64,000 nucleotides of DNA from Pontivivens insulae (GTDB lineage Bacteria; Pseudomonadota; Alphaproteobacteria; Rhodobacterales; Rhodobacteraceae), in NCBI RefSeq assembly GCF_900302495.1, contig NZ_OMKW01000002.1:682001-746000 (forward strand). Direction: 5' to 3'. Below are positions 36,501-43,981 of this stretch, piece by piece. The position numbers and the translations under genes were made by a program. Every line of letters begins with the position of its first letter. Within the stretch, counting starts at the first letter, position 1. The notes beneath the pieces were generated by a model that saw only the letters and a program-made list of their open reading frames with translations, was not told the origin of the DNA and made no database searches.

Positions 36501-37259
36501 GCCTTTGCAGGCGCGCTTGGCCTGATGTTCGTGATCCTACTGGCGCAGTTCAACAGCTTCTACAATTCGGTTGTGGTTCTGCTGGCGGTGGTTCTGTCGG
36601 TTGCCGGTGCGCTCGTCGGGATGGTCGTGATGCAGCAGCCCTTCTCGATCATCATGACCGGAACGGGCATCGTGGCGCTCGCTGGCATCGTGGTGAACAA
36701 CAACATCGTTCTGATCGACACCTATCAGGAATATGCGCGCTATATGCCAAAGCTTGAGGCAATCTCCCGCACGGCACAGGATCGTCTTCGCCCGGTTCTG
36801 CTGACCACAATCACGACGATTGCGGGCTTGCTGCCGATGGCGTTGGGTGTATCGCTCAACTTTGCTGAAGCAGGCACAGCCAACGCGATCTCGGTCGATG
36901 CGCCCACCGCGCTGTGGTGGAAACAGCTCGCAACGGCCGTTGTCTTCGGTCTGGCCTTTGCGACCATCCTGACGCTGGTGTTCACACCGGCCATGCTCGC
37001 CGCACGGGTCTGGGTGGTGTTGTTTGCCAAAGCGCTGTTCCGCTTCGCCTATGCGCAACTGCGCAGTCGCAATGCGACGATCAACCGGGATCGCGCCCTT
37101 GGCCGTGCGGCCCGCCGCGCCCGCAAACCTGGGGAGATCGACTGGACCGATACCGAGGTCTGGAACGACGATATCTCCGATCCGTGGGCCAGCCCGAAGC
37201 GGCAGAAAGAGGCGGAACCGCCCCTGCCCTTCCCAGCCTCGATTACGGCTGCGGAGTGA
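33579..37259 (+). CDS. RND efflux transporter permease (AcrB superfamily), large
   Basis: 1226 residues, longer than the usual 1030-1050. Two repeats of one plus five membrane helices with large periplasmic loops. Helix 4 reads GMLVDGAIVVVEY: a single aspartate followed by glycine, unlike the Asp-Asp pair of AcrB and closer to the DG form seen in metal-type RND pumps. There are extra hydrophobic segments near residues 505-560 and a cytosolic C-terminal tail of about 75 residues. Substrate unknown. GTGA couples it to the following GNAT gene. Confidence 0.88.
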   Translation: MTGIVDWAAERARMIIVFIAMSLAVGWIAYTGLPKEGEPDIDVPVLVVTAPLPGVSAEDSETLLVQPLENELRDIDGLAEMTATAAEGVGIVVLEFEFGWDKSATIADVRDRVDQAQAEMPAEAEEPTISEINFSEFPILVISLSGNVPERTLLRVANDLQTDIESMPSVLEAGLAGHRDEMLEVTIDPLRLEAYNVTAQELLAAVQNNNQLVAAGEVENGTSATSVKIPSSFDDPQDVYNLPVKVNGDRVITLGDLAEIRLTFEDAQGTARYNGETTVALQVVKRKGVNLIDTVADVRAQVAAAVAEWPPELQDAITVNFSMDESTNVADMVSQLEASVLTAIALVMVVMLLALGVRSSLLVGFAIPTSFLLCFALLSLLGFTVSNIVMFGLILAVGMLVDGAIVVVEYADKRIERGEAPMQAYAGSAKRMFWPIISSTATTLCAFLPMLFWPGIPGEFMGMLPVTLIFVLSASLVVALVYLPVVGGVSGRVTRMLENASAAMRRSLHWSIRAFAFAAIGVGMVGTFWTMLQTAEGKLPLVLALVALFVALSVTAGSLKSVGEGKKVKSGYRKSGFGWLTQVISGNIGRPYLAFMPFVVIGAVVGTVFWVFTVFFPNNNYGVEFFVEQEPERAVAYVRARGNLSLEEKDRLVQQVEEVIMGTDGVESIFAFAGSGGLNQNTGGASAPNDAIGQVQIELLPWNTRRDGNVILDEINENLAQIPGVIAEISESAQGPAQGKPLHLRLTGSNWEDLLATTALMRARFDETPGLVEQEDNRPLPGIDWQINVDVEAAGRYGADVATVGGMVQLVTRGILLDTMRVDSSDEEIEIRVRFPEEDRILATLDTLRVRTQDGLVPMSNFVTREPVPSLAEIGRVDSVRYFDVKSDVAAGMITVTDPANDGEIVEIVSAEVAEANADAYAEAGYMTAPLNANERIAVLTEWLETEADIPAGIEWEWTGDQEEQAESQAFLMSAFAGALGLMFVILLAQFNSFYNSVVVLLAVVLSVAGALVGMVVMQQPFSIIMTGTGIVALAGIVVNNNIVLIDTYQEYARYMPKLEAISRTAQDRLRPVLLTTITTIAGLLPMALGVSLNFAEAGTANAISVDAPTALWWKQLATAVVFGLAFATILTLVFTPAMLAARVWVVLFAKALFRFAYAQLRSRNATINRDRALGRAARRARKPGEIDWTDTEVWNDDISDPWASPKRQKEAEPPLPFPASITAAE

Positions 37260-37807
37260 GCGGTCTGACGCCGCATCTCGACACCATGCCGACCAACCCG
37301 TCGGCATGGTGTTCTCTGTTTGAGGCGAGCTTTACCGCGTCGGAAGGCGCCGATGAAGGTCAAGCAATCCGGTCTTTGGCAGAAAACCTATTGGCCCATA
37401 CCCGGCGGGCCGATCTCAACCCCTGTTGGCTTGAAACAAAGGAAGTGGTCGTCGCCGCGATCTGTCTGACGCGGCTCACATTTGCGCAGGAAACTGGGCC
37501 GATTTGGCTACTCTCCCCGGTCGCCGTGCATCCGGATCACTGGAAAACAGGCAAAGGCTCCACCCTGATCCGCGCGGCCATGGCCCATCTGCGCTCAGAA
37601 CAGGCAGCTGCGATCGTCACTTATGGCGACCCCGGTTACTATGGCCGGTTCGGGTTTGAACACGTGGCGGCAGAGACGGTCAGACCGCCTCATGCGCTCT
37701 CCATGCCGATGGGCTGGCAGGCAAAGTCATTGAAGGACGGTGGACTTTCTGGGTTGAGCAGCCCCTCGCGCGCTGTGGCAGCTTTCGACGACCCAGCGCT
37801 CTGGTAG
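37256..37807 (+). CDS. GNAT family N-acetyltransferase (YhbS-like)
   Basis: 183 residues. The acetyl-CoA segment is LSPVAVHPDHWKTGKGSTLI and the later GDPGYYGRFGFEH is typical of the YhbS group. The start is GTG 37256 in a GTGA overlap with the RND permease stop, which gives the expected N-terminal length. Convergent with the nitronate monooxygenase-like gene two bases away. Substrate unknown. Confidence 0.78.
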   Translation: MSGLTPHLDTMPTNPSAWCSLFEASFTASEGADEGQAIRSLAENLLAHTRRADLNPCWLETKEVVVAAICLTRLTFAQETGPIWLLSPVAVHPDHWKTGKGSTLIRAAMAHLRSEQAAAIVTYGDPGYYGRFGFEHVAAETVRPPHALSMPMGWQAKSLKDGGLSGLSSPSRAVAAFDDPALW

Positions 37808-37809
37808 GG

Positions 37810-38751
37810 TTAGAGTACCAGCCGCTTTCGGGCCGCCTCATATTCCTCGGCCAGTTTCGCGACCAGATCCGCAGCCGGTTGAACCCGATCCACCGCGCCG
37901 ATGCCCTGCCCGGCGCCCCAGATCTCCTTCCACGCCTTTGGCTTCTCGCGATCTGATCCAAAGCTCATGGTGCTGACATCGCCTTCGGGCAGGTTGTCCG
38001 GGTCCATCCCCGCATTCTCAATCGACTGGCGCAGATAGTTGCCGTGCACCCCGGTAAAGAGGTTGGAATAAACGATATCGTCGGCTGAGCCGTCCACGAT
38101 GCCCTGCTTATAACCCTCAACCGCCCGCGCCTCATCCGTCGCGATGAAGGGGGAACCGATATAGGCATAGTCCGCGCCCATGGCCTGCGCCGCCAACACG
38201 CCGTCCCCCGTCGCGATGGAGCCGGAGAGCAGCAGCGGCCCATCAAACCAGCCCCGGATTTCCCGGATCAGCGCGAAGGGGCTGAGCCGCCCCGCATGAC
38301 CGCCCGCGCCCCAGGCAACGGCAATCAAGCCATCGGCCCCCTTCTCGACGGCCTTTTTCGCGAATGTGTTGTTGATGATGTCGTGCAGCGTGATCCCGCC
38401 CCAGGCGTGGACTGCATCGTTCAACTCCGTCCGTGCCCCAAGCGAGGTGATGGTGATGGGTGGCGCGTATTTCGCGCAGGTCTCGATATCCGCCTGCAAC
38501 CGATCATTGGAGCGGTGGACAATCTGGTTCACAGCATAGGGTGCCGCAGGCTGATCGGGGTTGTCCCGATCATGGGCGGCGAGCGCCTCCGTAATCTCGT
38601 GCAACCACTCGTCCAACTGGCTTTGCGGGCGCGCGTTCAGTGCCGGGAAGCTGCCCACAATCCCCGCCTTGCACTGTGCGATCACCAATGCCGGATTGGA
38701 GATGATGAAGAGTGGGGCGGCAACAGCGGGAATACGCAGGTTCTTGATCAT
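37810..38751 (-). CDS. Nitronate monooxygenase-like FMN enzyme
   Basis: 313 residues, 2-nitropropane dioxygenase/NMO TIM-barrel family. PLFIISNPALVIAQCKAGIVG at the N-terminus (quoted in part: PLFIISNPALV), AWGAGGHAGR and LLSGSIATGDGVLAAQAMGADYA (in part: LLSGSIATGDGV) bind FMN. Oxidises nitronates in characterised members. Starts in ATGA overlap with the APH-type kinase and is the last gene of the acyl-CoA block. Confidence 0.85.
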   Translation of the reverse strand: MIKNLRIPAVAAPLFIISNPALVIAQCKAGIVGSFPALNARPQSQLDEWLHEITEALAAHDRDNPDQPAAPYAVNQIVHRSNDRLQADIETCAKYAPPITITSLGARTELNDAVHAWGGITLHDIINNTFAKKAVEKGADGLIAVAWGAGGHAGRLSPFALIREIRGWFDGPLLLSGSIATGDGVLAAQAMGADYAYIGSPFIATDEARAVEGYKQGIVDGSADDIVYSNLFTGVHGNYLRQSIENAGMDPDNLPEGDVSTMSFGSDREKPKAWKEIWGAGQGIGAVDRVQPAADLVAKLAEEYEAARKRLVL

Positions 38752-39755
38752 TTGATCCTCATCAGGGCTGCTTGGGCGAACATCGGGACATAGGCGCCCA
38801 TCTTCAGCCCGGCCTCCGGGTTCGAGGCATTGCCGTCGAGCGCGCGTTTCTTCACGCCCTGGATAATGGCGGCCATGCGAAAGAACGCAAACGCAACCGG
38901 GTAATCGAGCTGCGGCACATCCGCCAAGCCTGCGCGCGCCGCATAGCGTTCGGCATATTCGGTGTCGGATGGGATGCCGAGTGCGGCCCTGTCCACGCCC
39001 ATCAAGCCCCGACCCTCGGTTCCGGGCGGCAACTGCCACTGCATGATCTGCGAGCCGAGATCAGCCAGCGGATGGCCCAGCGTCGAAAGCTCCCAGTCCA
39101 GCACAGCGGTACAGCGCCCATCGGGGCCGAACAGCATGTTGTCGATGCGCCAATCGCCGTGCACCAGTCGCGCGGGCCCCTCTGGCGGGGTCTGCCCCTC
39201 AAGCCACGCGATGAGCTCTTCCATAGGCTGCACGGTCTCGGTCTCGCTGGCGCGGTACTGCTTGGTCCAGCGCCCGACCTGCCGCTCAAAGTAATTGCCC
39301 GGCGGGCCGTAATCGCCGAGCCCCACCGCCTCCACATCGACGGAGTGCAGGGCCGCCAGCGTCGCGTTCATGCTGTCATAGACGGCGGCGCGGGTCTCGT
39401 TGCTCTCATCCTTGAGGCGCGGGTCGACCCAGTTCGCCCCCTCCACAAAGGACATGACGTAAAACATGGTGCCCAGCACGCTCTCATCCTCACACAGATG
39501 CAGCGCTTGCGGGACGGGCACATCGGTTTCGGCAAGGGACGAAATGACGCGAAACTCCCGATCCACAGCATGGGCAGATTTCAGCAACTCGCCCTCTGGC
39601 TTTCGGCGCAGCACATAGCGCCCGCTGGCGGCGGTAAAGATGAAGGTCGGGTTCGACTGGCCCTGCGCGGTCTTGCGCACATCGCTGATCGGGCCCTGAA
39701 AGCCGGGCACATGTGCTTCAAGATAGGGGGTGAGTTCAGATATGCGTTCTTGCAT
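38748..39755 (-). CDS. APH-family phosphotransferase, ACAD10/11-type kinase
   Basis: 335 residues with the aminoglycoside-phosphotransferase/choline-kinase fold: catalytic VHGDWRIDNMLF and metal-binding VLDWELST. Homologous domains are fused to acyl-CoA dehydrogenases in animal ACAD10/ACAD11, where they phosphorylate 4-hydroxyacyl-CoA; here an acyl-CoA dehydrogenase is encoded separately one gene upstream. ATG 39755 gives the family start; it overlaps the histidine-phosphatase gene by 20 bases. Confidence 0.82.
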   Translation of the reverse strand: MQERISELTPYLEAHVPGFQGPISDVRKTAQGQSNPTFIFTAASGRYVLRRKPEGELLKSAHAVDREFRVISSLAETDVPVPQALHLCEDESVLGTMFYVMSFVEGANWVDPRLKDESNETRAAVYDSMNATLAALHSVDVEAVGLGDYGPPGNYFERQVGRWTKQYRASETETVQPMEELIAWLEGQTPPEGPARLVHGDWRIDNMLFGPDGRCTAVLDWELSTLGHPLADLGSQIMQWQLPPGTEGRGLMGVDRAALGIPSDTEYAERYAARAGLADVPQLDYPVAFAFFRMAAIIQGVKKRALDGNASNPEAGLKMGAYVPMFAQAALMRIK

Positions 39756-40389
39756 GGCGTCGCTCCTGTGGATCGAGATGCGGGCTGGCATTGAAGAGGG
39801 AGAGGCGCAACTGCCCCTCCTCCAGATCAAGCCGGTGCAGGCTGGCATTGTGAATGTTGACGAGCAGGTTGCCAGCAGCCACGGCATCGAGGCCAAGCAC
39901 CCGTGCGATGGCCATGCCGATCACGCCACCCGATGTGACGAGCAGCGTTTCGCCGCCCATTGTCGCGGCCTCGTCCACGACGGCATTGGTTCGTGCAAAG
40001 AACGCCTCGTAACTCTCCCCATCATTGGAGATTTCGTCCTCAGCCCACCGTGCGAACATAAGCGGAAAATGGTGTAGAAACTCCGCACGTGACGTCGGCG
40101 CGGTTGAACCTGTCGCGGCAATATACTCGGTGGCAAGCGCGTCAAAATGGAGTTCGTTCAACCGCGCATCAACACCCGGTTGCGGCACTGTCGCCGCCCG
40201 TGCGATCCCCTCTGCCGTCTCACGATGGCGGCGCAGATCACCGCGCAGGGCGCGGTCAAAACCCATCTGGTGCGCGGTCATGTACTCACCCAACCACTCG
40301 GCCTGCATATGGCCGAGCGGGCTGAGCTTGTCATAGTCTTCCGCGCCGAAACTGGCCTGTCCATGGCGGACCAGCGTGATCCCCGCCAA
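39736..40389 (-). CDS. Histidine phosphatase family protein
   Basis: 217 residues with the catalytic LVRHGQAS motif at the N-terminus and a second histidine in NIHNASLHRL; phosphoglycerate-mutase-like fold. The start is TTG 40389, the only codon placing RHG at the usual distance, three bases after the acyl-CoA dehydrogenase stop. In this operon it may dephosphorylate an intermediate, but the substrate is unknown. Confidence 0.8.
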   Translation of the reverse strand: MAGITLVRHGQASFGAEDYDKLSPLGHMQAEWLGEYMTAHQMGFDRALRGDLRRHRETAEGIARAATVPQPGVDARLNELHFDALATEYIAATGSTAPTSRAEFLHHFPLMFARWAEDEISNDGESYEAFFARTNAVVDEAATMGGETLLVTSGGVIGMAIARVLGLDAVAAGNLLVNIHNASLHRLDLEEGQLRLSLFNASPHLDPQERRHARTHI

Positions 40390-40392
40390 GGC

Positions 40393-41625
40393 TCAGGTGG
40401 CCTGATTGGTGTAGGGTTTCAGCTCTGCCCGCGCGACCTGACGGCGGTGAACCGCATCGGGCCCATCGGCCAGGCGCAACGTGCGCACATGGGTCCACGC
40501 AATCGCGAGCGGCGTGTCCTGACTGACACCGGCGCCACCATGCATTTGCACCGCTTCATCAATGACTTCGAGGGCGACGCGCGGCGCGACAACCTTGATC
40601 TGGCTGATCCACGGAGCGGCGGCGCGCGCATCGCCCTGATCCATCATCCACGCCGCCTTGAGGCACAACAGCCGGGCCTGCTCGATCTTCATCCGCGCCT
40701 CGGCGATGATGTCGAAATTCGCGCCAAGCCGGGCGAGCGGTTTGCCAAATGCCTCCCGCTGGGTGGAGCGGCGGCACATCAGCTCAAGCGCGCTTTCCGC
40801 CTGCCCGATGGCGCGCATGCAGTGGTGGATGCGGCCCGGCCCAAGACGACCTTGCGAGATCGGAAAGCCCATCCCCTCCCCCACCAGCATCGCATCGGCT
40901 GGCACACGAACGTCGGTAAAGCGCATGTGCATATGGCCATGCGGCGCGTCGTCATGGCCGTAAACCTGCATCGCGCGCAGAATTTCGATCCCCGGCGTGT
41001 CAGCCGGAACGACGACCATCGAGTGTTGCTGATGGCGGGGCCTATCATCGGAAGGTGTAGAAACCATTACGATATAAACCGCACAACGCGGATCACCCGC
41101 GCCGGAAATCCACCATTTCTCTCCGTTCAGCACCCACTCATCGCCGTCCCGCACGCAAGTCATGCTCATATTCGTAGCGTCTGAGGACGCGACCTGAGGT
41201 TCCGTCATTGCATAGGCGGAGCGGATTTCACCGGCGAGAAGCGGTTTCAGCCAGCGTTCCTTCATCTCTTGCGTACCGTACCGCTCAAACACTTCCATAT
41301 TGCCCGTATCAGGTGCGGAGCAGTTGAAAACCTCGGCCGCCAGATGAACTTTTCCCATCTCTTCAGCCAGATAGGCGTATTCCACGGTGCTCAGCCCGTA
41401 GCCCTTGTCGCTGTCGGTCAGCCAGAAATTCCACAGGTTCCGCTCCCGCGCGGTGGCTTTGAGGCTTTCCAGGATCTCGGTCTGACGCGCGGAGTAGTTA
41501 AAGCGATCACCGGTCTCGCCTACGCGGCTGAGGAACTCGTCCGAAAGCGGCTTGATCTCGGTCTGTACCATGTCGCGCACCTGCTCGATAAGCGGGCGCA
41601 CGCGGTCGCTGATGCCAAGGTCCAT
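40393..41625 (-). CDS. Acyl-CoA dehydrogenase (ACAD10/11-like)
   Basis: 410 residues, FAD-dependent. AYAMTEPQVASSDATNM and WVLNGEKWWISGAGDPRC mark the substrate and FAD regions; the C-terminal QMHGGAGVSQDTPLA is family-typical. The length and neighbouring kinase fit the ACAD11-like branch. ATG 41625 follows GGGAGG. Four 11-bp tandem repeats lie 96-136 bases before the start. Confidence 0.9.
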   Translation of the reverse strand: MDLGISDRVRPLIEQVRDMVQTEIKPLSDEFLSRVGETGDRFNYSARQTEILESLKATARERNLWNFWLTDSDKGYGLSTVEYAYLAEEMGKVHLAAEVFNCSAPDTGNMEVFERYGTQEMKERWLKPLLAGEIRSAYAMTEPQVASSDATNMSMTCVRDGDEWVLNGEKWWISGAGDPRCAVYIVMVSTPSDDRPRHQQHSMVVVPADTPGIEILRAMQVYGHDDAPHGHMHMRFTDVRVPADAMLVGEGMGFPISQGRLGPGRIHHCMRAIGQAESALELMCRRSTQREAFGKPLARLGANFDIIAEARMKIEQARLLCLKAAWMMDQGDARAAAPWISQIKVVAPRVALEVIDEAVQMHGGAGVSQDTPLAIAWTHVRTLRLADGPDAVHRRQVARAELKPYTNQAT

Positions 41626-41720
41626 GATTGTCCTCCCAGATGTTTTGACCGAAGCGTGACGCAGGGGAACGACAAGGGCAAGAGCGCCGTTACGGCAACC
41701 GCCATCGACCCAAAACCGGT

Positions 41721-41760
41721 GTACACAATGCGTGCACAACCTGTGCACATCCCGTGCACC
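41721..41760. repeat. Four tandem 11-bp repeats (GTRCAC-N5) upstream of the acyl-CoA dehydrogenase gene
   Basis: GTACAC at 41721, GTGCAC at 41732, 41743 and 41754, exactly 11 bases apart, with spacers AATGC, AACCT and ATCCC. The spacing of one helical turn puts the palindromic hexamers on one DNA face, as in cooperative operators. They lie between the MaoC stop and the dehydrogenase start. Confidence 0.75.
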
Positions 41761-41766
41761 GTTTTG

Positions 41767-42243
41767 TCAGCCTTCGGCCAAATAGGTGCGCGTAATCCAC
41801 TCTGCCGCGAGGGCCGGTTTCGGGGCGTTCTCAATCTCGACAACCACAGACATTCGGCAGGTCACGGTTGGATCCGCAACCTCAACAGCGGTCAAATCGA
41901 ACTGCGCGCGAATACGTGCACCCGCCGGAACCGGAGACAGGAACCGCACCTTGTCAAAGCCGTAATTGACGCCCATCGCCGCCCCTTCAGGCACCGGGGC
42001 CGCGTCATAGGCCATGGCTGAGAGCATCGAAAGCGTCAGGAACCCATGGGCAATCGTCCCGCCAAATGGCGTCTGCGCAGCGCGCGCCGGATCGACATGG
42101 ATGAATTGCGCATCATCGGTGAGCGTGGCGAAAGCGTCGATCTGGTCCTGCGTCACCTCGAACCACCGCGAGGTGCCGACCCGACTGCCGATGGCGGCGG
42201 TCAGGTCATCAAGGGGTACGATATTTCGGTGTGGCAAGGACAT
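41767..42243 (-). CDS. MaoC family dehydratase
   Basis: 158 residues, hot-dog fold enoyl-CoA hydratase type. FATLTDDAQFIHVDPARA contains the catalytic Asp and His, followed by GGTIAHGFLTLSM. ATG 42243 has GGAG upstream. It precedes the acyl-CoA dehydrogenase gene and fits a beta-oxidation-like side pathway. Confidence 0.88.
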   Translation of the reverse strand: MSLPHRNIVPLDDLTAAIGSRVGTSRWFEVTQDQIDAFATLTDDAQFIHVDPARAAQTPFGGTIAHGFLTLSMLSAMAYDAAPVPEGAAMGVNYGFDKVRFLSPVPAGARIRAQFDLTAVEVADPTVTCRMSVVVEIENAPKPALAAEWITRTYLAEG

Positions 42244-42258
42244 GATGTCTCCGAGAGT

Positions 42259-43008
42259 TCAGGGGGCGTTCAGCCAGACCGCCAGATCATCCACCTCGGG
42301 TCTGAAATAGGCAATGAGCCGCCCGCAATCGGGCGCTTTGGCACCCTCCGCCCATGGCGCGACACCGTGGATCGAAAGGCGATGCGCCAGATAACACTCA
42401 CCGGGACGGGCATGTACCTCTACCCGTTTGCAGGTCTCAAACACGGTGCGACGCGCAGCCTGATAGGGCTCTGTCAGATCAACTTCACCCCACCGCGTTG
42501 GGTCGTCGGGCAGCTGTTCGCGCAGCATCCTGCGCATGATCTGGTGACTGCCTTCGTAAATGACGAATGGCGATGCGCCCCGATCATGATCTGTCAGCGG
42601 AATGCCGAGGATATAGGCATGATGCTCTCGCAAGTGGCGACGGCGCAGAGGCCCCTCGGGCAACAGACCGTCGAGATGTGCGGCGTCCCGCTTGAGGCGG
42701 AAACGGTGATTGGCGTCGCTCTCTTCCGGATCGCGACGGGGATAACCAGGCAGACAGGCCGAAAGCTGGGCCTGATCGAGCGGCGGGCTAGCTGCGCCCT
42801 CAAGCGCTGCACACACGAGCGGCGGGCCGGCGTCGACCACCCCAGCACCATCATTGGGCAGCAAATTCACCCCCGGCCGCCACGTCCCACCGTGGCGTTG
42901 TTCGTCCAGAAGCGAGAGCGCGATGGCGCGGGGCGCGACGTGGCTCACCCAAGCCGCAAGCGGCTCAGCCCACTCAAATTTGTGCCAGCCCGTCGTTGGC
43001 AGGATCAA
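42259..43008 (-). CDS. Phytanoyl-CoA dioxygenase-like (2OG-Fe(II)) protein
   Basis: 249 residues. The possible iron triad is H and D in AAHLDG (about residues 109-112) and the distal H in LSIHGVAPW, with a 2-oxoglutarate arginine in AYFRPEV. The start TTG 43008 overlaps the TauE/SafE stop (TTGA). The 15-base gap to maoC suggests one operon. The hydroxylated substrate is unknown. Confidence 0.65.
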   Translation of the reverse strand: MILPTTGWHKFEWAEPLAAWVSHVAPRAIALSLLDEQRHGGTWRPGVNLLPNDGAGVVDAGPPLVCAALEGAASPPLDQAQLSACLPGYPRRDPEESDANHRFRLKRDAAHLDGLLPEGPLRRRHLREHHAYILGIPLTDHDRGASPFVIYEGSHQIMRRMLREQLPDDPTRWGEVDLTEPYQAARRTVFETCKRVEVHARPGECYLAHRLSIHGVAPWAEGAKAPDCGRLIAYFRPEVDDLAVWLNAP

Positions 43009-43826
43009 ACGCCAAGTCCCGTGCGCAGCATGTTCAAGGCCATCAGGGCGATGAACACGGCAAAAATCATCCGAAGCGGGCGAACGGGAAGCGCATGGGC
43101 CAGTTTCACGCCCCAGGGCGCAGTGATCAGTGTCATGCAGATCACAACGAGAAAGGCGGGGATGTTGACTTGGCCCAGTGTGAGGGGCGGCACGTTCCCT
43201 TCAGCCACCACGACCAGAAAGCCCAGAACCGAGGGCACCGCGATAAGCATGCCAAAGCCCGCCGCGGTGGCGACGGCACGGTGGATCGGTGTGCCGTAGA
43301 GCGTCATCAGTGGCACTCCCAACGATCCGCCCCCGATCCCCATCAGGACCGAAAGCAACCCGATGATCGGAGAGACGATCGCGCGCGCGAAACCGCCCGG
43401 CATTTCGTCCCCGAACCGCCATTCCGTTTTTCCGAACGCAAAGTAGAGGGCGATACACACGCCCAGAACGCCAAAGATCAGTTGCAAGGTTGCGGAGCCA
43501 AGCTCCCCAACAGCCCAAACTCCAATCAGCGCGCCCACGGCAATGCCGGGCCCCCAGCGGCGCAGGATTTCCCAATCCACAGCACCTTTCTTGTTGTGAG
43601 ACATCACCGAACGGGCCGATGTAAAGATGATCGTGGCGAGCGATGTGGCCAGACAAACCGCCATCAGATCAGGCCCGCCATATCCAGCCCCCGTGAAAAC
43701 CAGATAGAAGACCGGCACCAGAACAATCCCACCGCCAACGCCAAGGAGGCCAGCAAGGACCCCGGCAAAGGCGCCGGTCGCAGCCAGCACAGCAATCAAC
43801 GGCAAAAGTTCGGCGAGTGGCGGCAT
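43005..43826 (-). CDS. TauE/SafE family membrane permease
   Basis: 273 residues, about eight membrane segments in two repeats; GLLGVGGGIVLVPV and GIGGGSLGVPLM are the duplicated glycine motifs. The family exports sulfite, sulfoacetate and other anions, so it could dispose of sulfite from SuyAB, but it is 24 kb away in an operon with acyl-CoA genes. ATG 43826 has GGAG six bases upstream. First gene of its block. Confidence 0.88.
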   Translation of the reverse strand: MPPLAELLPLIAVLAATGAFAGVLAGLLGVGGGIVLVPVFYLVFTGAGYGGPDLMAVCLATSLATIIFTSARSVMSHNKKGAVDWEILRRWGPGIAVGALIGVWAVGELGSATLQLIFGVLGVCIALYFAFGKTEWRFGDEMPGGFARAIVSPIIGLLSVLMGIGGGSLGVPLMTLYGTPIHRAVATAAGFGMLIAVPSVLGFLVVVAEGNVPPLTLGQVNIPAFLVVICMTLITAPWGVKLAHALPVRPLRMIFAVFIALMALNMLRTGLGV

Positions 43827-43911
43827 GGGCGGCTCCAATCAAAGGGTCGCGATCTGCCTAGCGAAGGGAAGGAAGCACTGCAAGCGCACCGCCAGAGGTG
43901 ACGGTGCGACA

Positions 43912-43970
43912 GGGGTATTTCCACCAATCCGAAGCGCGGCGTCCGGCCTTCGGATTGGCTCAAATACCCC
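43912..43970. repeat. Inverted pair of 3'-end repeat elements after the dctD-like gene
   Basis: Left arm GGGGTATTT-CCA-CCAATCCGAA (43912 on) and right arm, read on the minus strand, GGGGTATTT-GAG-CCAATCCGAA (43970 downward): identical except the central three bases, with a 13-base GC-rich loop. It begins 11 bases past the dctD-like stop and can form a long hairpin, so it may terminate that operon. Confidence 0.8.
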
Positions 43971-43981
43971 AAAAGAGTGGG

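Noticed and set aside
41721-41760. CRISPR-like array
   Set aside because: Repeat unit is only 11 bases with 5-base spacers and no cas genes; looks like phased operators.
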